Positions 25,201-32,478 are shown, numbered from the stretch's first letter. The stretch is 41,693 nucleotides of DNA from an uncultured Bacteroidales bacterium (GCA_902799185.1 CADBZO010000013.1:1-41693); one strand, 5' to 3'. Notes: generated from the sequence alone by a model not told the origin. Made by a program: numbers and translations.

Positions 25201-26650
25201 AGTCAGCATCGAGGGTATATGGCTCTTGATTGTCAGCAAGCGGTGCAAGGAAATTCATATTCTGAAGCGTAGCCGTATGCACAAATTCGCTATCCCACCC
25301 CCATACAGATGCCGAAGCCCGGCGCACACGATAGAAAACGGGAACGGACGGCATCAGGATATGGTTAGACATCAGCTTGACGCTCAATTCAGCCAGTGGC
25401 TCATTGTTGGTATCATATAGCGTATAATGTGGGTCTGATACATTGTAATACCTTTCATCATACACCACATCCTGCGACTGAGCGTTGCCCGTCCAAGAAC
25501 TTCGGTCGCTGTCGGTGTAGGTATAAACGCCCGATGAGTCGCGCTTCATCTGCACAATACTGATACGCTGTGCATCGCTAAAGTCGCTCTGCATAGCACG
25601 TTGCAACTCAAAATAGTCACCATCTAAGATGTCTTTCAAGAAAGGATTTTTGATTGACCACCGAAGGATATTATTGCCGGTGAAGGTTCCGGTGCTGTCT
25701 TTTTCTGTCCTTGCAGCAAAGTTATAAATGCGGTGATAAGGCAGAATATCAACATCGGTGGTAGTTACCTCCATCGTTGATTCAGTGTCAGCATTGCGCA
25801 CCACGGTGAAAGTGGCAGTGAGGTTTTTCTGCACCGTGTCGTTGGTCGGTATATAGATAGTACCAGAACGCTCAACATCCCTTGACACCACTTCTGACGG
25901 ATTGAACGAAGTGTAGTAACTGACGGGGTCTTGAAACACCATGTACGGCACTGCTGCATAGCCATAACCTGCCACACCCTTCTCGTTAAAAGTATATAGA
26001 TATGGGGTGTATAATTGCGGTGATATAGTGTTTGTCTTACATGTCAGGTTACTTGCAAGCGTCCAAGAATAGTTATACCATTCATTCTTAGACTTCGACC
26101 AGCGAATAGACACTGTTATACCTACGCTGAAAGTATCTTTTTCTAAAGATATAGGCGGATACCAATCCAACTCAAGGAAGGTAACATGGTCGTTGCCGTC
26201 TGCCTCTTTCTGAACTACTATCAGCTTGTCAGACATAGTGCCATTGTCGTGAATATGATGGTTGACACCATTTGCCATCGAGGTAACGATGATGTCGCCC
26301 ATGCCGTTTAATAGTTTGACGTGGGCTGTACCTTTGTCAGAGTCTTTCTCGTTTTCGTCATACGGATCGGAGCAGAAATTGGCAAAGGTAGTTTTGGTAT
26401 CACTACCTTTTTTTTGATACCAGATGGTACTTGACTCGTGGATATAGAAGTCGTAACTCTTTCCATACGCCCATACCGGCAGGACGAAATGTACACGATC
26501 TACTCCGGTCGGGTAGGCTTTGTAATGATCCTCTTTCTCCAAATAGTCATTAGCATACGCACCCTGCGGAGTGAACCACAAGGCACATAACATCAGCAGT
26601 GCGCCACATCCCTGTAGCCACCGACTTTTGGTGTTCGATAATAGTTTCAT
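16172..26650 (-). CDS. Giant secreted LamG-domain protein, 3492 aa (cassette copy 2)
   Basis: Paralogue of the 3240-aa protein at 4624-14346, alignable over nearly its whole length. Signal peptide at about residues 13-33 (GALLMLCALWFTPQGAYA). Then the same N-terminal region with 'FYRVRRASASVWGW', a fibronectin-like segment (868-907), carboxypeptidase-regulatory-like domains (about 965 and 1173), SbsA-like Ig, two LamG domains (about 2465-2607 and 2673-2800), 'GWNWIS', the 'DDELVGVAT' domain and the tail 'KIIEDNHVVIIRNNEKYDVTGKKL'. The extra length is mainly a beta-rich module seen three times (about 525-628, 638-723, 1020-1120), the last one splitting the first carboxypeptidase-like domain. 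It is first in the cassette run, 104 bp after preA. No clear promoter was found upstream, so transcription may come from preA. Likely a surface adhesin or matrix protein. Confidence 0.88.
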   Translation of the reverse strand: MKLLSNTKSRWLQGCGALLMLCALWFTPQGAYANDYLEKEDHYKAYPTGVDRVHFVLPVWAYGKSYDFYIHESSTIWYQKKGSDTKTTFANFCSDPYDENEKDSDKGTAHVKLLNGMGDIIVTSMANGVNHHIHDNGTMSDKLIVVQKEADGNDHVTFLELDWYPPISLEKDTFSVGITVSIRWSKSKNEWYNYSWTLASNLTCKTNTISPQLYTPYLYTFNEKGVAGYGYAAVPYMVFQDPVSYYTSFNPSEVVSRDVERSGTIYIPTNDTVQKNLTATFTVVRNADTESTMEVTTTDVDILPYHRIYNFAARTEKDSTGTFTGNNILRWSIKNPFLKDILDGDYFELQRAMQSDFSDAQRISIVQMKRDSSGVYTYTDSDRSSWTGNAQSQDVVYDERYYNVSDPHYTLYDTNNEPLAELSVKLMSNHILMPSVPVFYRVRRASASVWGWDSEFVHTATLQNMNFLAPLADNQEPYTLDADYENNRRVNFRFKIENKEPTGAVIDKDDCTLSCYINKVLRESMVNVTIKYSMLEADYNKVNPEGSTCFRVVTANGSVYQDWTYLNAGTYQFPMNSTVQVKNTHGYCYNNGEESRHTLTGNTVIDCSTEPFAHGASMFEATFTVQSSNTVASITTDDSEYVEVYVKYVVQGDVASPENGTTYSVTKDGKNYTQGRYLLSGWYQFPKNSRMDIYNNEDGNFEWTFYMPFILTESCEITIYAYPQSGKRKLDAQMVKASQSQVDENVATEIRNLLYTVKDSLIKLMPREVKPEDYGRCMWDKTAQLILLRTIEETGQTMEFIIPQDSIRRQADGSWIATYSDIANQGCSHYKYSIRIDQSRSDLHVQDSASLRPIEISGPSLYFDEAATITSFVASQGDATTEMKSGVLLRWQASSNAVDEYILLRKAVGSDEAADTIYHGTDNSYIDRSAIPNTHYEYTIQTQYVCNGKSTGNYATAEGWRTPYGEISGTILMPDNTGMAGVTVALQDGSGNTIRTMTTNASGAYKFDSLEYAALECEKAKVKITYSYNFSIYAPEKQTQFRVLDANGNVLEDWNSKDEGTYEYAVGTVLQVQSIFPDISGGISTFDVSGHFSVDCNYQRTKSGSNYNYSFKVTATEPTSCQCTNTEQSSYVVVPTHQYGTFSFNSSSAGTASISLSTNNAVASGIDFMNTSSTRLTGRVLYKNSTIPVAGAMFLLNGDTVRRGNTPLTSGIDGNFELILPLHQPCRLQVFKPGHVFEGDGILQVEDGEEEFALAKALDGVRFYDQTKVRLVGRVAGGNDQRDLPRGFGLGTNNLGDDLQLVLQLEGDNTAQLVHDPDDLSRDTIQQTISHIVYLTDSLAVNKERIVGTTHTLFEKKRITIHPDSETGEFEVDLFPVKYKVIQATATGYATLFGTGQGSETFDLTNAPLTEYIGKCNKTAETITVVQKSNDEQFVSNYPYTGGIASQGGLLDGDSIHYNAVYDRIYHSPVVVTLKQVLYGLDKAGYGEEEMEVSSLNLQDKQKVSLYEKQSDGSVTYLLGHPVFIANRKYQFIAEAFERYYYNNDPQSGVLDEVPQRGGSVRVHNGLKSATTYQDYTLDSKGQNKSVLLEVEDIDTENSGESALRTVSTALQVEGNYVETEVFQAFVSGTDIQNGDLTSADSEVVLLDIVRDPGGNGSSAWVESGTTYNYTYTETYDWKIGVELTPKWGVNVSQDIGAVAAPEGAGSYIGSTYESSRQLSFTLPITHEWKWGYKYNYTFTTTDRISTSSSKAKDNVSSNGDVFLGTTIRQLAGKAKTVSIISDSMFIARQPAFNAGLMKILSQGTDSNGKHYYLVTGQKVVLGSLVAGTFVYTQYYILNTLIPQLALERQNLLMNFDSEEAAQAYADQTGEPVYWYYSSDDKVSLIDSLPYNTYKMLTPTNSDHAYINRVAALDNMITQWVTILYQNEKEKVMARMAGSEVGTWSVSSGATITHTDTYNASAQYNEMPQGGDLVGSYWSSNSAKVGQKLLKDMKNIVKFFKDMGKDQIGTTVAQAINGLARPEGQGVGADPTDREEQQSLGTKTNTSKFSLDYNPIFSYDNNMNLAQEQTVKKTSGFTLGADSHGDITVSVYRAPYDSVWDTRTEFIRENVGEADNDDLHYGSYVFYTVAGSTYCPHEAEEKTQFYNEGTILNNETQWVDKPEISIDTYEQTGVQPDKRATFRVTLMDNGQVQTGLGASGTLFNFALWADSNPDGAKVYVDGAPLINAIPVFLVPGQAVVKTVEVERGTVDDYNNLTLALSLADCPKTNTTLKFSVHFLPVSSDVSISMPRQNWIMNTLSAHDSVGYYLPVEIDEFDIHHKNFDHIEFQYKLSTQSEDDWVNQCSFYASDSLYQFATGNKAMIRNGRIEPFRFYGERDPMEQQYDLRAVSFCRYGSGFVTKSSPVISGTKDTRPPRVFGEPEPVNAILGVGDNLKLRFNEPIAGNYLDPDNNFQIKGVTNATGITTAASVHFDGTAESYAISQVSRSLSGRSFTLDMLVKPTAANREHTFFEHGTDGTGVRFGLTADNRLMVGFGTLQIYSKPLDTMLDFTRVCVTYNNETNEIRFFAGTMDMTDPNAAKLPAGTTYDVSAPLVFGRGLDGNMLELRLWSKALTQEEVAATNMHYLTGYELELVAYYQMAEGHGTQLTDKAGGATLTLHGATWNLPKGISLAINSGERVQLNGNLLGRSKVYDETLMLWFRPTSNTGDIFSAGRANDSIGTLLTLVDGNLVLHSDQLITSVGQIKDNEWHHFALSVNRTYNNVSVFLDGKMTATFAAIELAGITGAMYFGGNGFEGNIDEFAIFEQALPKTLIEEFGNHSPVGDEMGLIAYLPFEEQKLNANNVIELVFSPNDQHIYKDINGNVVKKIVPLILTNDQSPITNLADKTNYAPVAGNALLSNLNFDWAFNQDELLINLLMQDREINKQTIYVTVRDVEDLNGNPMPSPVTWVAYVDRNSLTWDSRTMELWQTYGSEFDNYNYRDMRIVNNSGKRHQFTIESLPEWMTVNQSYGTIQPIDDYTVRFTYDTTLPVGTYTDLVYVTDENGLSEPLKVIMYVEAHCPYEEPEKSKYPLNMSICGQVIIDGFYDTDSDDKVIALYRNECVGMANVAFSNLTNKSEVYMTVYGNEAMNNKAITFQLWQASTGKVLMLAPNRQILFAHGYVYGCGEEQPVVFTSSGSETQNITLNAGWNWISTNLNLQPATAALNSVMTAAEPWKEGDIIKNPATMQFSTYSETMDMYMGTLSAWDYTQVYMVYAASSNTLRLGGNRLPEDSMHVTLRGNGQWSPMPCLLNQSTPITEAMADYYDHATVGDLLKSHDRFAVFSSDKKWVGDLTALYPGEGYLFRRMGQGDVEIKFFNKVTNAVPQHAPKFSGNAATNMTMICQVASDDVQCTKVNAYIDDELVGVATKIDSLYFLTVSSDAAGTLRFETEEGTPLTSEMPISYVSDAHHGLLKAPVILRPGDNRPYKIIEDNHVVIIRNNEKYDVTGKKLQ
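16466..16494. repeat. 7-base-periodic tract TTGTACA
   Basis: Units TTCACCT, TTGTACA, TTGTACA, TCGTCAC. The tract is translated as 'SDDVQCTKVN' in the loop before 'DDELVGVAT' of giant 2, homologous to the tracts at 3043-3075 and 4935-4963 but with an unrelated unit. Confidence 0.65.
18004..18031. repeat. 7-base tandem tract GATTGGT
   Basis: GATTGGT three times, then CATTGGT. It is translated as 'NDQSPITN' before 'LADKTNYAPV' in giant 2; giant 1 carries CTTTCGA repeats there. The unit is related to the TGATTGG tract of the copy-1 LRR gene. Confidence 0.85.
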
Positions 26651-26754
26651 ATGTTTATTTCTTTTTTGTTTCGCACATAAATCCGCACTTCACTGCACGC
26701 TTTTGTTCCGCTGTCGTGCCGAAGTCGTGCCGGTAATCCTGTGTTAATGCTGTG

Positions 26755-28215
26755 TTATCTTGTTTTCTTTATACGTTTGGCAAGGCCGATAGCGCCGGTG
26801 GGGCAGACGAGGCGGCAAAGATGGCATCCGACACATTTGGAGCCGAGGATGCGCGGCTGGCGGTCCGCATCAAAACTGATTGCTTGGTGGCCGCCGTCCA
26901 TACAAGAGACATAGCATCGCCCGCAACCGATACATTGCTTGCGGTTAACCATCGGATAAACCATCGTCTCGCGGTCGAGGTCAGAGGGCAGAACGATATT
27001 CGGCAGTTCCTCGCCTACAAGTTTTTTCAACTCCGTAATGCCGCGGGAAGCCATGTAATGCTGCAGCCCCAGGGTCAGATCATCAATGATCCGGTAGCCG
27101 TACTGCATCACGGCGGTGCAGACCTGCACGTTTCGGCAACCGAGCTGGATGAACTCTAGTGCGTCGCGCCAAGTCTCAATGCCTCCGATACCGCTGATAT
27201 CCATGTGCTTTTCAATGCCGGCTTTGTGCAGAATCGGATTGCCTGTCATCTCATGGATCATCCGAAGGGCGATAGGTTTGACCGCCTTGCCCGAATAGCC
27301 GCTCACGGTAATCTTGCCACTCACCTCGGCATCATGGCTCATGGTGATGGATTTGATGGTGTTGATGGCGGAGATACCCGACGCGCCAGCATAGAAGCAG
27401 GCGAGAGCGGGAGAAGTCATGGACATCACATTCGGTGTCATTTTCGGAATAACCGGTATCTTCACCGCATCGCGCACATAGGAGGTATAGAAAAGAATCA
27501 GCTCCGGGTTCTGGCCTATGTCGCTACCGAGCCCCGTCAAGCGCATCTGCGGGCAGGAGAAATTGAGCTCCACGGCATCGCATCCTGCCGCCTCCACCAT
27601 CTTCGCCAGCTCAATCCATTCTTCCTCGGTCTGTCCCATGATCGAAGCGATGATGCGTTTGGAGGGGTAGTTCTGCTTGAGGCGGTGCAAAATCTCAAAA
27701 TCCATCGTATAGGGGTTCTCGCTCAGTTGCTCCATGTTGCGGAAGCCGACAAAAGGCGTTCCCTCTTTGCGGACTGCATCAAAGCGCGGCGAGACTTCAC
27801 GGATATCCGCCTTGGTGATGGTCTTGTAGAACACACCTGCCCATCCTGCTTCCAGTGCGCGCGCCACCATGTCATAGTTGGTGCAGATAGCCGATGAAGC
27901 CAGGAAGAACGGGTTCTCGCAGACCATGTCGCAGAAATTGAGTTCCAGCGAAGGCAACTCCGACGGCTGATGGCTGAATTCTGACGGCTGACAGCTGACG
28001 GCTTTCGCCAACTCCGCAATTCTTATCGGTTTGTCATAATGGATACAGGAAGCCTCGGCATGAGCCAATTCTTCGTCGCTCATGGCGTTGAATAGCTTAG
28101 CCGCCGTCCAGAGATTATCAAACCGTGCCGCACGGATTGCGCGTGCTACTTTAGCGCCGCAGGGTGCATCGTGGCACAGGAGGCAGCGAGCCGCTTCTTC
28201 ATTGATGTGTAACAT
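26755..28215 (-). CDS. preA: PreA-type dihydropyrimidine/dihydroorotate dehydrogenase with N-terminal Fe-S extension
   Basis: 486 residues. Residues 1-60 (EEAARCLLCHDAPCGAKV, then RFDNLWTAAKLF) match the start of the PreT / dihydropyrimidine-dehydrogenase N-terminal iron-sulphur domain, but the FAD/NAD(P)H domains that normally follow are absent. From about residue 88 a dihydroorotate-dehydrogenase-like flavin barrel begins (LELNFCDMVCENPFFLASS), with 'NFSCPQM' holding the active-site Cys and 'GIGGIETW' near the phosphate-binding end. Two 4Fe-4S motifs close the protein (CIGCGRCYVSC and CVGCHLCRLVCP). PreA with PreT reduces uracil and thymine with NADH; no preT is seen here, so the electron donor is unclear. 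A 42-bp 7-base tract lies between the Fe-S part and the barrel. The gene has its own -7 box (28264-28271). Confidence 0.85.
   Translation of the reverse strand: MLHINEEAARCLLCHDAPCGAKVARAIRAARFDNLWTAAKLFNAMSDEELAHAEASCIHYDKPIRIAELAKAVSCQPSEFSHQPSELPSLELNFCDMVCENPFFLASSAICTNYDMVARALEAGWAGVFYKTITKADIREVSPRFDAVRKEGTPFVGFRNMEQLSENPYTMDFEILHRLKQNYPSKRIIASIMGQTEEEWIELAKMVEAAGCDAVELNFSCPQMRLTGLGSDIGQNPELILFYTSYVRDAVKIPVIPKMTPNVMSMTSPALACFYAGASGISAINTIKSITMSHDAEVSGKITVSGYSGKAVKPIALRMIHEMTGNPILHKAGIEKHMDISGIGGIETWRDALEFIQLGCRNVQVCTAVMQYGYRIIDDLTLGLQHYMASRGITELKKLVGEELPNIVLPSDLDRETMVYPMVNRKQCIGCGRCYVSCMDGGHQAISFDADRQPRILGSKCVGCHLCRLVCPTGAIGLAKRIKKTR
27961..28002. repeat. 7-base tandem tract TGACGGC
   Basis: Six units: CGACGGC, TGATGGC, TGAATTC, TGACGGC, TGACAGC, TGACGGC. 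The 42 bp encode 'AVSCQPSEFSHQPS', a linker between the iron-sulphur and barrel domains of PreA. Confidence 0.85.
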
Positions 28216-28220
28216 AAAGA

Positions 28221-28250
28221 CATTTACTATTTAGTCATTTACCATTTACA
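28221..28250. repeat. 7-base-periodic tract CATTTAC in the preA leader
   Basis: CATTTAC, TATTTAG, (T)CATTTAC, CATTTAC directly upstream of the preA ATG (28215), within the presumed 5' untranslated region. Confidence 0.65.
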
Positions 28251-28263
28251 AATAATCTGCGCA

Positions 28264-28271
28264 CAAAGGTA
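28264..28271 (-). promoter_or_regulatory. -7 promoter element for preA
   Basis: The minus strand reads TACCTTTG, an exact Bacteroidetes -7 box, 49 bp upstream of the preA start. No convincing -33 TTTG lies about 20 bp further upstream, so the promoter may need help or use a weak -33. Confidence 0.5.
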
Positions 28272-28305
28272 CTGCTTTTGTATGATTCTTCGCAGTCACG
28301 CAATC

Positions 28306-31300
28306 TTACAAAATCTTATTCATATTGACATGGCTGTAGGTTTTTTCGACTATCAGGGGGAAGACAAACAGTGTAAACGCAGTGGCACTGATCAGCCCGC
28401 CGATGATGACGATAGCCAAAGGTCGCTGGCTCTCACTTCCTATGCCGTGGCTGATAGCCGCAGGAAGCAATCCCAGAGTGGCCATCAGTGCCGTCATCAG
28501 CACCGAGCGGATGCGTGAGTGCATGCCTTTCTCAACAGCCACCGGCAGCGGATAACGCAGTCGGATAAAATGTCTGATGTCCATAATCATGATGACACCG
28601 TTTTGTATGCAGATGCCAAAAAGGCAGATAAAGCCGATGCCGGCAGAGATGGAGAAGTTGAAGCCCGTTGCGAGCAAAATCAGGATGCCCCCCACGGCGG
28701 CAAACGGCACATTAGTCATCACGAGAGTAGCATCACGCGCATTTCCGAAGAGCACATACAGAATGCAGAAAATAAGCAAGATGCTGACGGGTACGACGTG
28801 TGCCAGGCGGTCGGTGGCGCGCTTCTGGTTCTCGAAGTCTCCGCTCCATTCTATTTTGTATCCCTCCGGCAGCGGCACCGCCTTCGCCACTTTTTCACGG
28901 CTTTCGTCCACAGCAGAGCCTATGTCCCTGTCTCTTACAGAGAACTTGACAGCGCAGTATCGAACGTGGTTCTCGCGATAGATAATCAGCGGTCCGGTGA
29001 TGGTCTTGATGGCAGCCAGTTCGCTAATAGGAATCATTTGCCCGTCGTCTGTTGGCACTTTGATTTTGCCAATAGCCTCGGCATTTTCCCGGAACGGCTT
29101 GTCATATCGAACCACGAGAATGAACTTGCGTTCTTCCTCGTACACCTGCGAAGCCGCCTTACCGCCAATAGCCATCTCGATAATGCTCTGCACATCGTCC
29201 TTGGCAACGCCATAGCGTGCAAGCCGTGCCTCGTCGATGTCGATCTGCAATTCCGGCTGTCCTATATTCTTTAAGACCCCGAGGTCGGCGATACCGCGAA
29301 CAGGTTTCATGGTCTTGTATATTTCGGTTGCCAGCCGCTCCGTTTCTGCCAAGTCTTTGCCGTACACCTTTGCCACAATAGCCCCTTTCACACCGCTTAC
29401 AGCCTCCTCCACATTGTCCGAGATGGGCTGTGAGAAATTGAAGTCAATACCCGGAAACGCACTCAGGTGGCGGTTCATATCCTCCACCAACTGCTCCTTG
29501 GTCCGCCCTGTCTGCCATTCCTTTTCGGGATGCAACTTCACAAACAGTTCGATGTTATAGAACCCCGTTGCATCCGTGCCATCGTTAGGCCGCCCTGTCT
29601 GCGTCATCACCTGACTGACTTCGGGGTAGGCGCGTAGCATGTTGCGAAACCGGTTGGCGAAAACCACACTCTCGCTAAGCGAAACACTTTGAGGCAATGT
29701 GGCGCGCACATAGATAGAGCCCTCGTTCATCTGCGGCAGAAACTCCGAGCCTAAAAACGCGAAGGACGACAATCCAGCCACCATCGCTGCCACGGCGATG
29801 AGAATGGTCTTTTTGCTATTCCGATGGCAAATCAGGAAGAAGCCGTCACACCATTTATAGACACAATCCAGAAACCTGTTCTTCTTTTCCGCGATGTTTT
29901 TTCTGAGCATCATGGAAGAAAGAACAGGCACAAAGGTAAGCGTGAAGATTAAGGCACCCAGCAGGGCAAACCCCAAGGTGAATGCCAAGGGTGTGAACAT
30001 CTTTCCCTCGACCTTTTGGAAAGAGAAAATCGGCAGAAGTGCCGTGATGATGATCAGTTTAGAGAAGAAGACCGACTTGGCTTTTCCGCGAGCCGTGGTG
30101 CGAATCATTCCAGCCTTGCTGCGTTTGTTGAATGCCTCCATGCCGATTTCGCGCGCCTGTGATGAAAGTGCCACAAACAATGCCTCGACCATCACGACAG
30201 CCCCGTCGATGATGATGCCGAAGTCGATAGCTCCCATCGACAGCAGGTTGGCACTCATGCCAGCCATGTGCAGACAGATGAATGCAAAGAGCAGCGCTAA
30301 CGGAATGACACTTGCCACAATGACCGTACATCGCCAGTTGCGCATAAAGAGGAATACGACCAATGTGACCAGCAGAATGCCTTCAAACACATTATGCAGT
30401 ACGGTGTTCACGCTTAGGTGGACCAAGTCTTCGCGGTCGTAGAAAGTCTTGATAACCACGTCATCAGGAAGGTCTTCACGCTGTATCTCATCGATTTTTG
30501 CCTTCAATGCCGCAATCACCTTCTCGGGGTTCTCGCCCTTTCGCATCACCACAATACCCTCAACGACATCGTTTTCATCATCACGCCCGACCTGCCCCAA
30601 CCGTGGCTGACAAGACTCATGCACCTTTGCCAGATTGCGGACGAGGATAGGCGTTCCATTCACGTTCTTTACCACAATATCACCAATCTCCTGAATGTTG
30701 TTGATCAATCCGATGCCTCGCACGACGAATGTTTGGCTGTTACGTTCGATGATGTCGCCCCCGACATTCACATTACTGTTGGCGATGGCTTGAAAGAGTT
30801 CAAGACTGCTGATGCCGTATTGGGTAAGTTGGTTGGGATTGACGCTCACTTCAAAAGTCTTTACCTCACCGCCGAAACTTACGATATCGGCAATGCCGGG
30901 AACGCTGCGGAGTTTGCGTTCAATCACCCAGTCTTGCAGCGTCTTCAACTCCCTTATATCCCTTTGGTTGCTTGACAGGGTGTAACGGAAAATCTCACCG
31001 GTGGGCCCGCTAAGCGGCTGTACCTCCGGCCTCACCCCGTCCGGCAAATCCGCATCGTTGATCATATTATAGACCTGCTGACGTGCATACTCGTCATCCA
31101 CATGGTCGTCGAAGACCACCGTGACGACCGACAAGCCGAAAAGCGTCGTGCTGCGGATGTCGGTCTTCTTCTGGACAGAGTTCATGGCAATCTCAATAGG
31201 TATCGTCACGAACTTCTCAATCTCCTCGGCAGAGCGTCCGCTCCATTGGGTAATGATTGTGACCTTCGTATTGGTGACATCAGGAAACGCGTCCACCGGT

Positions 31301-31410
31301 GTATCCTTGAAACACAGCACACCTATCACTACCGCAGTCAGTGTGAGGCTGATAATGAGATATTTGCGCTTGAGAGAGAACGATATGATGAAATCAATAA
31401 ACTTATTCAT
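28306..31410 (-). CDS. CusA/CzcA-type heavy-metal efflux RND pump
   Basis: An inner-membrane RND transporter driven by the proton gradient, of the heavy-metal (HME) branch. I start it at the ATG at 31410 (MNKFIDFIISFSLKRKYLII), which gives 1034 residues, the normal family length, and an 8-bp overlap with the adaptor gene; a frame starting at 31440 adds ten residues that do not look native. The HME signature 'GAIDFGIIIDGAVVMVEALF' in the fourth membrane helix, with the Asp pair used for proton relay, is intact. Twelve hydrophobic segments and two large periplasmic loops are apparent. The substrate (Cu/Ag or Zn/Co/Cd/Ni) cannot be settled by eye. It is third in an operon with TolC-like and adaptor genes, controlled by the promoter at 33768-33832. 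Confidence 0.92.
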   Translation of the reverse strand: MNKFIDFIISFSLKRKYLIISLTLTAVVIGVLCFKDTPVDAFPDVTNTKVTIITQWSGRSAEEIEKFVTIPIEIAMNSVQKKTDIRSTTLFGLSVVTVVFDDHVDDEYARQQVYNMINDADLPDGVRPEVQPLSGPTGEIFRYTLSSNQRDIRELKTLQDWVIERKLRSVPGIADIVSFGGEVKTFEVSVNPNQLTQYGISSLELFQAIANSNVNVGGDIIERNSQTFVVRGIGLINNIQEIGDIVVKNVNGTPILVRNLAKVHESCQPRLGQVGRDDENDVVEGIVVMRKGENPEKVIAALKAKIDEIQREDLPDDVVIKTFYDREDLVHLSVNTVLHNVFEGILLVTLVVFLFMRNWRCTVIVASVIPLALLFAFICLHMAGMSANLLSMGAIDFGIIIDGAVVMVEALFVALSSQAREIGMEAFNKRSKAGMIRTTARGKAKSVFFSKLIIITALLPIFSFQKVEGKMFTPLAFTLGFALLGALIFTLTFVPVLSSMMLRKNIAEKKNRFLDCVYKWCDGFFLICHRNSKKTILIAVAAMVAGLSSFAFLGSEFLPQMNEGSIYVRATLPQSVSLSESVVFANRFRNMLRAYPEVSQVMTQTGRPNDGTDATGFYNIELFVKLHPEKEWQTGRTKEQLVEDMNRHLSAFPGIDFNFSQPISDNVEEAVSGVKGAIVAKVYGKDLAETERLATEIYKTMKPVRGIADLGVLKNIGQPELQIDIDEARLARYGVAKDDVQSIIEMAIGGKAASQVYEEERKFILVVRYDKPFRENAEAIGKIKVPTDDGQMIPISELAAIKTITGPLIIYRENHVRYCAVKFSVRDRDIGSAVDESREKVAKAVPLPEGYKIEWSGDFENQKRATDRLAHVVPVSILLIFCILYVLFGNARDATLVMTNVPFAAVGGILILLATGFNFSISAGIGFICLFGICIQNGVIMIMDIRHFIRLRYPLPVAVEKGMHSRIRSVLMTALMATLGLLPAAISHGIGSESQRPLAIVIIGGLISATAFTLFVFPLIVEKTYSHVNMNKIL

Positions 31411-32473
31411 TGACAGAGGCGTTAAAGAACAACAATGCATTCCGGGTGACCACCTTCTCGCCAGCCGTCAGCCCTGAAGAAATGAAACTACGGTCGGAGG
31501 ATGTATGTGCCACGCTGACTTCCCTGCGCTCATACCGGTTCTCGTCGGTCTGCACCATCACATAATCCTTTCCAGACCAGAAAATCACAGCCTTTGCAGA
31601 TACTGCCGTCATCCGTACGCCTTCCTGCGACAGATTCACATGAACACTGGCAAAAATGCCCGGTTTGAGTTTCCCGTCGGGATTATCCAAGCCCACTCGC
31701 ACCTTCATGGTCTTGCTCTCGCGGTCGAGCACGCTGTACACCTTATCAATCTTTCCGTATGAAGTCTCGTTGGGATAAGCCATCGTTGTTACCGAAACGG
31801 GAGCACCCGCCCGTATCTTGGCAATGTCGCTTTCATATACGTCTGCTATCACCCATACCTTTCGCAGGTCGGCGATCTCGATGGCGGCCTCGTCGTTATT
31901 GTCATCACTCACATACGAGTTATTGTAGATACGCTTACAGATGACATATCCCGATATGGGTGCCATGAGCGAAGCATTTGCCCCATCACCAAACCCATTG
32001 ATGCTTGCCACATCATTCAGGCGCAGACGCTCAGCGTGGGCCGTCATCACGCGCTCACGGGCTTCCTCTACATCCTTGTCGCTGGCCATACCGCTCCCCC
32101 GCAAGTCCTGTTGCATGGCGAACCAGCGCTCAGCCATACGAATCTCCGCATCGGCATCGCTGATGCTCTTGCGATAGTCGGCCGCCCCTTCGCTCTTTAT
32201 CACTGCCAACAGTTGTCCACGGCTGACCTTGTCGCCAACCTCCACCTTCAGATCTGTCACCCGTCCAGTACATGGGACAAACACTTTACAGAGACACGTC
32301 TCGTCGCAGACGACATTGCCGTTCAGCACCAACTCATCGTCCATTTCATAAAGTTCAACCATCTCTGTATCCACGTCACATTGCGAGGTTTCTACATTGT
32401 CTGTCTGCTTATTCCCGCCGTTGCAAGATGCCAATGTCAACATTCCTGCAAAAATCATTGTATATGTTTTCAT
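31403..32473 (-). CDS. RND efflux periplasmic adaptor lipoprotein (CusB/CzcB-type)
   Basis: 356 residues with a lipoprotein signal (MLTLASC, lipidated Cys about 18). It has the biotinyl-lipoyl half motif 'VFVPCTGRVTDLKVEVGDKVSRGQLLAVIKS', an alpha-hairpin (about 98-145), the second lipoyl half (LMAPISGYVICKRIY), and beta-barrel and membrane-proximal parts (VWVIADVYESDIAKI, LKPGIFASVHV). It bridges the CusA-type pump and the TolC channel. An unusual cluster of cysteines (VVCDETCLCKVFVPC, about residues 57-71) sits at the start of the lipoyl domain and might bind metal ions or form disulphides. It begins 5 bp after the TolC stop and overlaps the pump gene by 8 bp. Confidence 0.9.
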   Translation of the reverse strand: MKTYTMIFAGMLTLASCNGGNKQTDNVETSQCDVDTEMVELYEMDDELVLNGNVVCDETCLCKVFVPCTGRVTDLKVEVGDKVSRGQLLAVIKSEGAADYRKSISDADAEIRMAERWFAMQQDLRGSGMASDKDVEEARERVMTAHAERLRLNDVASINGFGDGANASLMAPISGYVICKRIYNNSYVSDDNNDEAAIEIADLRKVWVIADVYESDIAKIRAGAPVSVTTMAYPNETSYGKIDKVYSVLDRESKTMKVRVGLDNPDGKLKPGIFASVHVNLSQEGVRMTAVSAKAVIFWSGKDYVMVQTDENRYERREVSVAHTSSDRSFISSGLTAGEKVVTRNALLFFNASVNE

Positions 32474-32478
32474 ACTGA

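Noticed and set aside
28519-29274. Plus-strand frame of 251 codons
   Set aside because: It is antisense to the CusA-type pump, which has clear family motifs.
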